This document shows, piece after piece, positions 7,151 to 14,460 of a DNA stretch of 17,908 nucleotides. This DNA is from Deltaproteobacteria bacterium (lineage in GTDB: Bacteria > UBA10199 > GCA-002796325 > JACPFF01), in the NCBI GenBank assembly GCA_016183065.1, contig JACPFF010000010.1:1-17908 (forward strand), read 5' to 3'. The notes beneath the pieces are model-generated. The model did not search any database and had not been told where the DNA came from. It saw only the letters and a list, made by a program, of their open reading frames with translations. The position numbers and the translations under genes were made by a program. The stretch's first letter is position 1, and each line of letters begins with the position of its first letter.

Positions 7151-8964
7151 CACGCATGGTGCGTCTGCTCCTGTTGTTGCTACTGCTCTGTGCGCACTCC
7201 GCCATGGCCGCCACCACTCTGCTCGTCACATCCGTCTCTGACGTCCAGGGAGAAGGGACGCTCCGTACGATCCTCCACTATGCCTGCGATGAACCTGGCA
7301 ATGAACTGATCCAATTCGACAAGACCCGACTCAGTGAACTGCGGGTCATGCTCACCGGACCCTTGGTGATCCCCGAAGATTGTCAGGGAACGGTGACACT
7401 CGATGGCGCCAACGCCGTCGAGGCCATCCTCGATGCCTCCAACTTTGAACCGACGGGGGAACGACCAGGTGATCTCTGCACGCTGAACATCTACTCCACG
7501 GAGCATGTCGTGCGAAACTGGACCTTTGTGGGGAACAGCACGGGCGCCGGCGTCTGTCTGTTTGGGCGTGCCAACACCGTCGAAACCAATTGGTTCGGCC
7601 AGGAGTGGTCTGGCACCATCAACGCCAATCGGTATGGCATCATTATTCATAATGCCTTTGCCGGACATAGCAGTGTCATGACGGCCGCCAACAACACCAT
7701 CCAGGTCAACCGCATTGTCCGTTCGGATGGGGTGGGGCTCATCGATCTGGGGACGAAGAATGTCCTCTATCACAACGAGATCCGCGGGAGTGCCGAGCAT
7801 GGCGTCTGGTTGCAGGGAGTCGGGACCCAACTCACGCGCAATACCATCGTGGCCAACGGTGGCTGTCCACCGGCATCGCAGGCGCTCCCGTCGCAATCGG
7901 CCGGCTGTCATCCGGGGGGCACCGGCACGGGGAGCGGGATCTATGTCGCCAAGGGGGCCAAAAAAATCACCGTGGGCGGCCAGAATGAGGAGAGCCACAA
8001 GAACACGCTCCAATATAATATGGCCGGTGGCATCGTGTTGGAGGATTCCGCGACCATTGGCAGCATCATGATCACACACAATCGCATCTCCAACAACTAC
8101 GGCAATGATGGATCGGGGATCGACCTCGGGGACGACGGCATCACGATGAATGATTTTGACGATCTCGACAGCGGACCAAACCGACGTTTCAATTATGCAG
8201 AACATCTCCAGGCCTTCCCCCTGGTGAACGGGCCCGGCAAGACGGAGCGCTACTGGACCTGGGGCTGGGCTCCGGGGGCCGACCGCGTCGAGCTCTACCA
8301 TCTCTCTGCGGACGATCAATCCCGCGAGCTGACCCATGGCGGTGGGCACCTGTGGCTCACCGATCGCGAGATGTCGCCGCAGGGGTTCTCGCTCCATCCA
8401 CTCGTCTTTACCTTGAACAGTGGCGATGTGCTGGCGCATCTGGCCTTCGACAGTGACAAAAACAGCTCGGAGTTCGGCTGGAACCTGCACGTCGGCGCCG
8501 ATGCCGATCTGGATGGCATCCTCGACGACGACGAGACCGGAAAGGGGTCCGCCAGTACACAGAGCAGCTCACCGCAACAGGTCGATACCGATGACGACTT
8601 GCTTCCCGACAGCGTGGAAGATTTCTCGCGCAATGGCGTGTGGGACGCGGATCTTGGCGAAACCGCGGCGTATCTCGCCGACTCGGATGGTGATGGGCTC
8701 AACGATTGGGCCGAAACCCATGGCGATGGCGGGTACGATTCCCCGTTTGACACGAACCCGCTTGCGCCGGACACCGACGGTGATGGCCTCCTGGACGGCG
8801 AAGAAGATGCGAACAACAACGGCATCTGGGACGCCCATCTCGGCGAGAGCAATCCGCGCACACCCGACTCCGACCTCGACAGCTACCTCGATGGCGAAGA
8901 CACCTGCCCCGCCCTCTACAACCCCGGGCAGGAAACGTGGTATTGTGACGCGGGGGGATGGTAA
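7147..8964 (+). CDS. Secreted right-handed beta-helix protein with C-terminal TSP3 repeats
   Basis: A 605-residue exported protein. A strong signal peptide (MTRMVR, poly-Leu core, cleavage after HSAMA near residue 22) follows GGAGG at 7136-7140. Residues about 90-350 are parallel beta-helix repeats (PbH1/NosD type), with recurrent short strands such as HNEIRGSAEHGVWLQG, TRNTIVANGG and THNRISNNYGNDGSGIDLG. The C-terminus (about 485-600) carries several calcium-binding TSP3 motifs (DADLDGILDDDE, DSDGDGLNDWAE, DTDGDGLLDGEE, DSDLDSYLDGED). Such proteins are often carbohydrate-active or surface scaffolds; no catalytic residues can be assigned. It is the last gene of the operon starting at the -24/-12 promoter. 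All three proteins are exported or envelope-type and two share TSP3 repeats, so they may act together at the cell surface. Confidence 0.85.
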   Translation: MTRMVRLLLLLLLLCAHSAMAATTLLVTSVSDVQGEGTLRTILHYACDEPGNELIQFDKTRLSELRVMLTGPLVIPEDCQGTVTLDGANAVEAILDASNFEPTGERPGDLCTLNIYSTEHVVRNWTFVGNSTGAGVCLFGRANTVETNWFGQEWSGTINANRYGIIIHNAFAGHSSVMTAANNTIQVNRIVRSDGVGLIDLGTKNVLYHNEIRGSAEHGVWLQGVGTQLTRNTIVANGGCPPASQALPSQSAGCHPGGTGTGSGIYVAKGAKKITVGGQNEESHKNTLQYNMAGGIVLEDSATIGSIMITHNRISNNYGNDGSGIDLGDDGITMNDFDDLDSGPNRRFNYAEHLQAFPLVNGPGKTERYWTWGWAPGADRVELYHLSADDQSRELTHGGGHLWLTDREMSPQGFSLHPLVFTLNSGDVLAHLAFDSDKNSSEFGWNLHVGADADLDGILDDDETGKGSASTQSSSPQQVDTDDDLLPDSVEDFSRNGVWDADLGETAAYLADSDGDGLNDWAETHGDGGYDSPFDTNPLAPDTDGDGLLDGEEDANNNGIWDAHLGESNPRTPDSDLDSYLDGEDTCPALYNPGQETWYCDAGGW

Positions 8965-8967
8965 GGG

Positions 8968-8996
8968 TTGTATGTTTCATTTAATTATATTATAAT
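8968..8996 (+). promoter_or_regulatory. Housekeeping-type promoter for the AbiE pair
   Basis: TTGTAT (8968-8973), a 17-base spacer and a consensus TATAAT (8991-8996). The transcript would start near 9003, just before the ATG at 9005, giving a leaderless or nearly leaderless message. The -10 box sits at the centre of the palindrome, so a protein bound there would block transcription. The -35 match is weak (three of six). Confidence 0.5.
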
Positions 8997-9011
8997 ATAA
9001 TTAAATGAAAC
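8974..9011. repeat. 38-base perfect palindrome over the AbiE promoter and start codon
   Basis: The left arm GTTTCATTTAATTATATTA (8974-8992) is exactly complementary to 8993-9011. It is entirely AT-rich apart from the outer GTTTC/GAAAC ends. It contains TATAAT (8991-8996) at the centre and the ATG of the antitoxin gene (9005-9007) in the right arm. AbiEi antitoxins repress their own promoter by binding inverted repeats, so this is the likely operator. A terminator role for the upstream operon is less likely: the stem has almost no GC and no T-tail follows. Confidence 0.75.
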
Positions 9012-9598
9012 TTCGAGATTTCCGAAAACAGATGAAATTATCAATATTTACTAACGATGAGGCCGCTCGCGTAGCCTGGAAAACATCACCGGCCACACTC
9101 GCATTGCAGCTCCACCAGTGGGAAAAACACGGGGATCTGGTCCGTGTGCGCCGTGGTGTATACGCCTTTCCGGAGTCCATGACGGACTGCTCAGCCATTG
9201 CCCGCATTCTCTATCCCCCTGCCTATATCAGCCTCGAAAGTGCGTTGCATCACTATGGACTGATGCCCGACGTCGTTTTTGCCGTAACGCTCATGACGCC
9301 CCGTGGCACGCGACGTTTCCGCACACCCTTCGGGCCTTTTATCTACCACCATTGCAAAAAATCCCTCTTTTGGGGATACGATCCCGATACGCTCATGGCA
9401 CACCGGGAAAAAGCGCTGGTCGATTATTGTTATTTGTATCGCCATCGCCTGCAACCACACATCGCCTGTTGGGAAGCACTCCGTTGGCAACATTTGGAGA
9501 GCGTCAATTTTCGCCTGGCCAGAGCGTACAGTAAAAAAACAGGGATCGACACAGTGCGTGAGCTCGTGAAGTCATTGGCACAATATGGAACGACTTAA
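9005..9598 (+). CDS. abiEi: AbiEi-type antitoxin (type IV toxin-antitoxin), autoregulatory
   Basis: A 197-residue protein of the AbiEi antitoxin family. An N-terminal winged-helix domain reads SIFTNDEAARVAWKTSPATL then LHQWEKHGDLVRVRRGVYAF. An antitoxin domain follows with AYISLESALHHYGLMPD, VTLMTPRGTRRFRTPFGPF and AHREKALVDYCYL, which are typical of the family. In type IV systems the antitoxin does not bind the toxin; it represses the operon and opposes the toxin's effect. The gene overlaps the toxin gene by 14 bases. No ribosome binding site precedes the ATG at 9005, which lies inside the palindrome. The in-frame ATG at 9032 (MKLSIFT) is an alternative start and would leave a short leader. 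Its base composition looks more AT-rich than the neighbouring operons, which suits acquisition by transfer. Confidence 0.85.
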   Translation: MKLRDFRKQMKLSIFTNDEAARVAWKTSPATLALQLHQWEKHGDLVRVRRGVYAFPESMTDCSAIARILYPPAYISLESALHHYGLMPDVVFAVTLMTPRGTRRFRTPFGPFIYHHCKKSLFWGYDPDTLMAHREKALVDYCYLYRHRLQPHIACWEALRWQHLESVNFRLARAYSKKTGIDTVRELVKSLAQYGTT

Positions 9599-10409
9599 AC
9601 AGCTGATTCAGGCAGAGCGATCGGGAAAAGCGCGCACGACCGACGTGCACCTGCTGAATCTCGTGCGGGAATACCTGCAGGTGCTGGTCCTCAAGATCAT
9701 GTTTCAACACAAGGCGGGTGCCGCGCTCTCCTTCATGGGTGGGACATGCCTCCGTATCTGCTATGATTTCAAACGATATTCAGAGGATCTGGATTTTTCT
9801 CTCGATGCGCCACAACGGCCGTACGATTTTGCCCGCCTGATGCAACAAGTCCAAACGACACTTGAGCACCGGGGATTTACTGTTGACCTCACGCATCATG
9901 ACGAGAAAATTGTCCAGAAGGCCTTTTTCCGATTTCAGGAATTTCAGCAGATGTTGCATTTGCGCCAGTTCCGTACAGAACAAAAATTACACATCAAGAT
10001 CGAGGTCGATGTGCAGCCTCCACCCGTGGACGAAGACGACCGTGAAAGTTTTTTTGTCACACGCTTCCAAGAAATCTTTCCGATCCTGAAACACACACTC
10101 TCGACCTTGTTTGCTGGGAAACTGCTGGCGATATTTGATCGCCCCTACGCCCGCGGTCGCGATTATTACGATCTCATGTGGTACTTGAGTCAAAAAACCC
10201 CGATCAACCTTCCCTATCTGAACCGGGCAGTAAAGCGGCAGCCCTTTGTTTCTGAGACCGATGTTTTCGCGGCGCTGACGGAAAAGATTCGCGCGGTCAA
10301 CCCAGCACTCATTCTGAAAGATATCGATCGCTTTTTAGAAGATCCTTCAGAGGTCACCTGGATTCGACACTATGAGCAACTTTTCTCGCAACTCGTTGCG
10401 GGACGGTGA
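9585..10409 (+). CDS. abiEii: AbiEii-type nucleotidyltransferase toxin
   Basis: A 274-residue protein of the AbiEii/AbiGii toxin family (DNA polymerase beta-like nucleotidyltransferase). The diagnostic block is SFMGGTCLRICYDFKRYSED followed directly by LDFSL at about residues 49-73, with the paired acidic residues of the active site in EDLDFSL. IKIEVDVQPP supplies a further catalytic acidic position. A later LFAGKLLAIFDRPYARGRDYYDLMWYL is the conserved KL..AxxxR.xxRDxYDL segment of the family. Known members add nucleotides to RNA targets such as tRNA or inhibit growth in related ways; the target here is unknown. The ATG lies inside the antitoxin gene, so expression is coupled. It ends at 10409, 36 bases from the convergent ATP-grasp gene. 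Confidence 0.88.
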   Translation: MERLKQLIQAERSGKARTTDVHLLNLVREYLQVLVLKIMFQHKAGAALSFMGGTCLRICYDFKRYSEDLDFSLDAPQRPYDFARLMQQVQTTLEHRGFTVDLTHHDEKIVQKAFFRFQEFQQMLHLRQFRTEQKLHIKIEVDVQPPPVDEDDRESFFVTRFQEIFPILKHTLSTLFAGKLLAIFDRPYARGRDYYDLMWYLSQKTPINLPYLNRAVKRQPFVSETDVFAALTEKIRAVNPALILKDIDRFLEDPSEVTWIRHYEQLFSQLVAGR

Positions 10410-10445
10410 CCCCGTGCCACGTAAAGTCGTGGGCGGCCTTGTGTG
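10410..10445. terminator. Small hairpin between convergent genes
   Basis: CCACG (10417-10421), a six-base loop and CGTGG (10428-10432) form a short stem between the convergent toxin and ATP-grasp genes. There is no T-run on either side. It could be a weak bidirectional terminator; support is only positional. Confidence 0.25.
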
Positions 10446-11627
10446 CTACGCGTCCATCTCCACCGTCATGAGGTTCGGCGCCATCACCGCATGCTCCCGC
10501 AACTCCTCGGGCGAACGGGCGGCGTAGACGACGACACCGCTCATCGCGACCGACGAGTCCTCATGGGCAATCTCATCGCCCGCCGCAACGAACACCTTGG
10601 ATTCGATAATCCATGGGTGATCAAAATCAGTCGTCACACGGGTTACACGCCCGGTCTTTTTGGGATAGAGATAATAGCCGCAATAGCGATCTGCCAGTTC
10701 CAACGGGACCCGCGGCGCGTCTTCTGTGGCAATCAGCATCCGCAAGTAGAGGTCCATGATACTTTCACCTGCCATATGGGATTCCGTGGGGATCTGATAG
10801 CCGCCGGGCAATCGGCATCCGATCTCCCCGAACGTCCATCCCTCGGTCGTATGAAAAAATTCGCAATGGCAAAAACCGTCCCGAATGCCTGCCGACGCGA
10901 TAAATTGCCGCGCCATCTCTTTCATGACCGCACGCTCCGACTCGGGAAGAAATCCCGGAAAGTTGACCCCATACCCTGCGTGCTTCTGGTTGGATTCCAG
11001 ACAGGACACCGTATATTCGCCAGGGAATTGTGCGAACACACGGCCGTCACTCACGAGCGTATCGCAACAATATTCGCGCATCCGCGGCAGATAGGCCTCG
11101 GCATAATAGTCCTCGACATGCGGCGTCTCTCCCCTCCAGCGTGCAAATGTCGCCTCATTGTCGATGAGCGTGATATGGCGCGCCAGCATCCCTTTGCGTG
11201 GTTTCACAAGAAATGGTGCGGCGCACCTGTCAGCAATCGCCCCCCAGGACGCCTGGCGATCGAGACGCGTAAAGCGGGTCGTCGCGATCCCTACACGCTG
11301 CAAGTGCTGCTTCAGCAACACTTTGTCCCGCACGAGCGCCGCCTGCTCCCGACGCAATCCCGGCAACTGCGGTGCATAGGCCTCCCGCACGGCCGCGGCA
11401 AAGCTCACGTAGTATTCGCTGCAATTCACCAGTCCCACGATCTGCGAAAAATCGAGGGCTTTCAACAATCCCGTGTCGGCCTGTTCTGCTCCCTCTTCTT
11501 CAACACAGATCCACTGCCGGCACCCCTCAGGACAGCGTCCATGCACGACAACCGGTTCGTAACCCATCGCCCGCACATGGTGCACGACATTCCATTTGTT
11601 GCCGAAGATCACCACGTGGCGTTTCAT
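10446..11627 (-). CDS. ATP-grasp ligase (carboxylate-amine ligase type)
   Basis: A 393-residue ATP-grasp enzyme, complete. The N-terminal preATP-grasp fold (HVVIFGNKWNVVHHVRAMGYEPVVV) is followed by the entry helix RRE-QAALVRDKVLLKQHLQRVGI. The ATP-binding strand is FLVKPRKG (Lys142), the central strand includes DYYAEAYLPRMREYCCD, and the metal/ATP residues lie in FCHCEFFHT and FGEIGCRLPGG (Glu268, Arg272). This order is that of enzymes that activate a carboxylate as acyl phosphate and join it to an amine or other nucleophile. The closest functional analogy is with dipeptide or modified-peptide ligases; substrates cannot be read from sequence. Its ATG overlaps the kinase stop (ATGA, 11624-11627) and GAGGTGG precedes it. 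It is the last gene of the leftward operon that begins at the radical SAM gene. Confidence 0.82.
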   Translation of the reverse strand: MKRHVVIFGNKWNVVHHVRAMGYEPVVVHGRCPEGCRQWICVEEEGAEQADTGLLKALDFSQIVGLVNCSEYYVSFAAAVREAYAPQLPGLRREQAALVRDKVLLKQHLQRVGIATTRFTRLDRQASWGAIADRCAAPFLVKPRKGMLARHITLIDNEATFARWRGETPHVEDYYAEAYLPRMREYCCDTLVSDGRVFAQFPGEYTVSCLESNQKHAGYGVNFPGFLPESERAVMKEMARQFIASAGIRDGFCHCEFFHTTEGWTFGEIGCRLPGGYQIPTESHMAGESIMDLYLRMLIATEDAPRVPLELADRYCGYYLYPKKTGRVTRVTTDFDHPWIIESKVFVAAGDEIAHEDSSVAMSGVVVYAARSPEELREHAVMAPNLMTVEMDA

Positions 11628-13495
11628 ATGACCACCTCGAGCGATCCCATGAATTCTTTTCCAATCATGGGAATCGCATGCTGTTGCGCAAACTGTTGTA
11701 CGGCCGGCGCTGACCAGTCGTTCGTCACCAAATGACTTCTCCGATCCGTCCGTGTCGAAATATATTGCGCCCCGAGTCCATATTCACGACCAAAATTATT
11801 ATCGATCAGCAACAACTCGCGTTCCGCAGAATGATCGGGAATTTCAGACGGATGCCCATATTCGACAATTGGCAGCAAATACGGTGCCAGCTTTGTCCTC
11901 CACTCGGTACGGCATGCCGATTCATCATCGACGAGCACGATGCGCGATATGGCTCCCAGATGGAGCTGTTCCACTCCCCATCGCGGTGCCTTGCAACGCG
12001 GAATCTGCATCGTCACCTGCGTCCCACGACCCGGCCGCGACGTGAGCGCAATCGTCCCGCCAAACGACTCGACGGTCGTCTTGGCCTGAAAGAGTCCAAA
12101 ACCGGTCCCTCCCTGCTTCCCAAGGGAGACGCCGCGATCAAAGACCTTTGCGACATATTCTGGCGGAATGCCTATGCCGGTATCCGACACCGTGATTGTC
12201 ACGAACTCTCCCGCAGATTGCACCGCGATGACGACAGGCTGCCCTGTCGGCGATGCCTCGATGGCATTGTTGACGACATTGGAGAATGCCCGAAGTAGTG
12301 AGGAGTAGGAGCCCATGATCCAGCATGATTGCAATGGTGAGGCCCCAGTAAGCATGCGACCGGGATGCTCTCGCTCTTTTTCGAGCAGGAACAATCGCAA
12401 TGCACAATGTAACGGAATATAAATCTGTTCTGCCGGAAAAGCCGCGGCCCCACTCCGTGAAAGATCTTCAACGATCATTTGCATCCGCTTGGTGACATGA
12501 CCCAAGAGCACACGACCCTGTGGAGAGGATTCCTGCTGCATGAACGCCCTGATCGTCGCCAGTGGGCTCTGAATATCGTGCCGGATCCCGCGGATAACTT
12601 CCTGCATCCGCACATATTGCTCCACCTGGCATTGCAGCGCATCCCGTTCGGCTTTCGCGGCCATCATTTTCTTCGCCACACTGAAGGCGCACCAAAATAA
12701 TGCCCCTTCAACCAGCAGGAATCCGATCAGCAAGGAGACCATTCGCGTGCAGAGCGCGGCAGCAGGAAAAGAGATCTGCAACGCGACCCCCTTTCCCAGG
12801 GGCATTTCATGGTGCAGCAACGCAGCGTTTTTTTTGAATTGCGGATAGGATCGCTCCCCAAGCTTCACTGCAAGCTGAATCCGGGGAAAGAAAAAAGTCC
12901 CTTCATCAGAGGATGGCGAGACAGTCTGCACATGTTCAACAGGGAATGCAAACCCCATATAGGCACGCCGATCGGGCGAGACAAACTGCCGTGCATGGGG
13001 GACATCGATCAGACAGAGCCATGGGGCTTCCGCAATGGTGCAATGGTGTAATGAGGTTCCCGTCGCATACGCTACGCCGTGCATCATGCCGGGGACCCTG
13101 AGGTCGCCGAAATCGCGAAGCACCTGACCATGATAGAGGGCCAGTGGCGTTGCACCCGTATTACTCCGCAGGAAAAAGTAGCTCCGCTGCGCACCAAAGA
13201 CGACGTGCAGCATATGATCTGTGATCAGCATATGATCTGTTAAGAGTGCCATGACTGCCCCACTCACATGGTTCTTGCGTCCCAGTTCATGCTCATATCG
13301 TCCCACGACCCATCGCGCACTGTGCAGGCGATGGACAAAGGGTTCCAATGATTGAAAAAAATCCACACGACGTTCTTCGAGTTGGCCTGCCAGATATCGC
13401 GATGCGAATGCGAAATACCCTGCAATAAAGAGTACCATCGAGGAAAGCGCAATCATACAGAGACGACATCGCCATACCTTGGCATATGTCACCAT
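11624..13495 (-). CDS. Membrane histidine kinase with C-terminal receiver
   Basis: A 623-residue hybrid kinase. Membrane helices at about 10-32 and 251-272 enclose a sensor domain of roughly 215 residues. The cytoplasmic part has the H-box IRHDIQSPLATIR (His306), an N-box NVVNNAIEA (N406-N410), DTGIGI at 438-443, a GTGFGL G2 box and GRGTQVTMQIP. A compact receiver at about 517-620 keeps Asp523/Asp524, Asp565 (LLLIDNN), Thr591 and Lys613; it is somewhat short and divergent. The start at 13495 is chosen because GAGGAG precedes it at suitable spacing; an extension to 13549 would run back into the upstream gene. It begins five bases after the predicted lipoprotein ends. The layout (two membrane helices, kinase, receiver, no DNA-binding domain) parallels the kinase at 88-1947. 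It probably senses a signal presented by the lipoprotein. Confidence 0.88.
   Translation of the reverse strand: MVTYAKVWRCRLCMIALSSMVLFIAGYFAFASRYLAGQLEERRVDFFQSLEPFVHRLHSARWVVGRYEHELGRKNHVSGAVMALLTDHMLITDHMLHVVFGAQRSYFFLRSNTGATPLALYHGQVLRDFGDLRVPGMMHGVAYATGTSLHHCTIAEAPWLCLIDVPHARQFVSPDRRAYMGFAFPVEHVQTVSPSSDEGTFFFPRIQLAVKLGERSYPQFKKNAALLHHEMPLGKGVALQISFPAAALCTRMVSLLIGFLLVEGALFWCAFSVAKKMMAAKAERDALQCQVEQYVRMQEVIRGIRHDIQSPLATIRAFMQQESSPQGRVLLGHVTKRMQMIVEDLSRSGAAAFPAEQIYIPLHCALRLFLLEKEREHPGRMLTGASPLQSCWIMGSYSSLLRAFSNVVNNAIEASPTGQPVVIAVQSAGEFVTITVSDTGIGIPPEYVAKVFDRGVSLGKQGGTGFGLFQAKTTVESFGGTIALTSRPGRGTQVTMQIPRCKAPRWGVEQLHLGAISRIVLVDDESACRTEWRTKLAPYLLPIVEYGHPSEIPDHSAERELLLIDNNFGREYGLGAQYISTRTDRRSHLVTNDWSAPAVQQFAQQHAIPMIGKEFMGSLEVVI
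13208..13243 (-). repeat. In-frame 18-base tandem duplication in the kinase sensor domain
   Basis: Two adjacent 18-base units (13208-13225 and 13226-13243) share the first 15 bases, CAGCATATGATCTGT on the plus strand. In the protein this gives TDHMLITDHML at about residues 86-96 of the sensor domain. It keeps the frame and looks like a recent slippage duplication. Confidence 0.7.
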
Positions 13496-13500
13496 GTTGT

Positions 13501-14460
13501 TCACTCCTCTCGACAGAGGGCCATATAGGCAGGCCACTGCGTCAGACATCCCATGGTACAGACATACTGCGCTCGCGTCATTGTCAACCGGCCCTGCACA
13601 ACATCACGGCAGTCCGTACCAAGCGATGATTCGAGCGCAGCAAGCTGCGTCATATCGACCAAGTCGCCCATTGCTTCCCACGAAGCGTCTTGTGCAACAC
13701 GTTTCGGCATGTCAAGCGACTGTTGTTGGTACAAGAGCTCCCGCGCACTTTCCGAGCGATAATAGGCAAACAACACGGCCTTTTTCCCGCCGATCATCTT
13801 TTCGAATTGCACGAATTGACTCCGATGGCGATCCGAAATGCCGTCCAGCCGGAGATCCATGGCCACGACGAGATAATCGCGACAGTGCGCACATTTCAGC
13901 GCCTTCGAATAGATCACGATTTTTCCCGTGCCATTGATATCGTCCCGAATGCCAGACCAAACGCCATGCGGCAGCTGCGCGACAGCCCCGTGATAAAAAT
14001 AAAACGACTCAAAGGCCATGTCCGGACCGAAGAGTGCATACGTATTCGTTTGAGGATAAAGGCGCGTGGCCTTTGTGGCATTGTCATAGACGTACATCCA
14101 GCTGATGTAGTGGGTCCGCTCATATAACGCCTTCCATTCCTCATCGAATTGCGCGGTCACCTCGGCCAAACAATTCAGCGCAGTGCCGCGCACTGCAGAC
14201 TTCGGGACATAGAAGCTGCTCTGTGATATCACATGATCATACGATGCGCAGTGCGCCTGCGGGTCATACCGTTCCAGCAGCAATGCCGTCTCGCGGTCGA
14301 CCACCGTCTGAATGGTGAGGAGGGCCTTGTGAAAGTCCTCTAACAGGGACTGATGGGTGCGACGCTGCGCATTGTCCACGGCCGCATGATTTGCGCACGC
14401 CATAACGCAGAGGGAGAGCAGGAAACCGGTCCACACGACTGTATGCCTACTCCACTTCAT
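13501..14460 (-). CDS. Cys-rich predicted lipoprotein, possibly a solo Cache-like sensor
   Basis: A 319-residue predicted lipoprotein. The signal (MKWSRH, hydrophobic core) ends in VMAC, so Cys22 would carry the lipid; Met at -2 is not ideal. A long helix at about 30-65 and then WMYVYDNATKATRLYPQTNTYALF resemble Cache/PAS-like periplasmic sensor domains, which often start with a helix and a strand describing a Y-x-Y-D turn. The mature part has nine Cys: 22, 71, 97, 190, 193, 284, 301, 305 and 316. CAHC at 190-193 and CTMGC at 301-305 suggest disulfides or a metal or cofactor site. No kinase or enzyme motif is present. It sits between the MFS gene (14-base overlap) and the kinase (five bases), so I infer a ligand receptor or co-sensor for that kinase. 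The fold assignment is tentative. Confidence 0.6.
   Translation of the reverse strand: MKWSRHTVVWTGFLLSLCVMACANHAAVDNAQRRTHQSLLEDFHKALLTIQTVVDRETALLLERYDPQAHCASYDHVISQSSFYVPKSAVRGTALNCLAEVTAQFDEEWKALYERTHYISWMYVYDNATKATRLYPQTNTYALFGPDMAFESFYFYHGAVAQLPHGVWSGIRDDINGTGKIVIYSKALKCAHCRDYLVVAMDLRLDGISDRHRSQFVQFEKMIGGKKAVLFAYYRSESARELLYQQQSLDMPKRVAQDASWEAMGDLVDMTQLAALESSLGTDCRDVVQGRLTMTRAQYVCTMGCLTQWPAYMALCREE

Noticed and set aside
4539-8490. Long minus-strand frames (4539-5819, 5816-7093, 7180-8490)
   Set aside because: They lie antisense to three genes with clear signal peptides and domains, and their proteins are Arg/Gly-rich without recognisable motifs. High GC third positions explain them.
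10443-11735. A 430-residue plus-strand frame
   Set aside because: It is antisense to a complete ATP-grasp gene and the end of a kinase gene and shows no domain.
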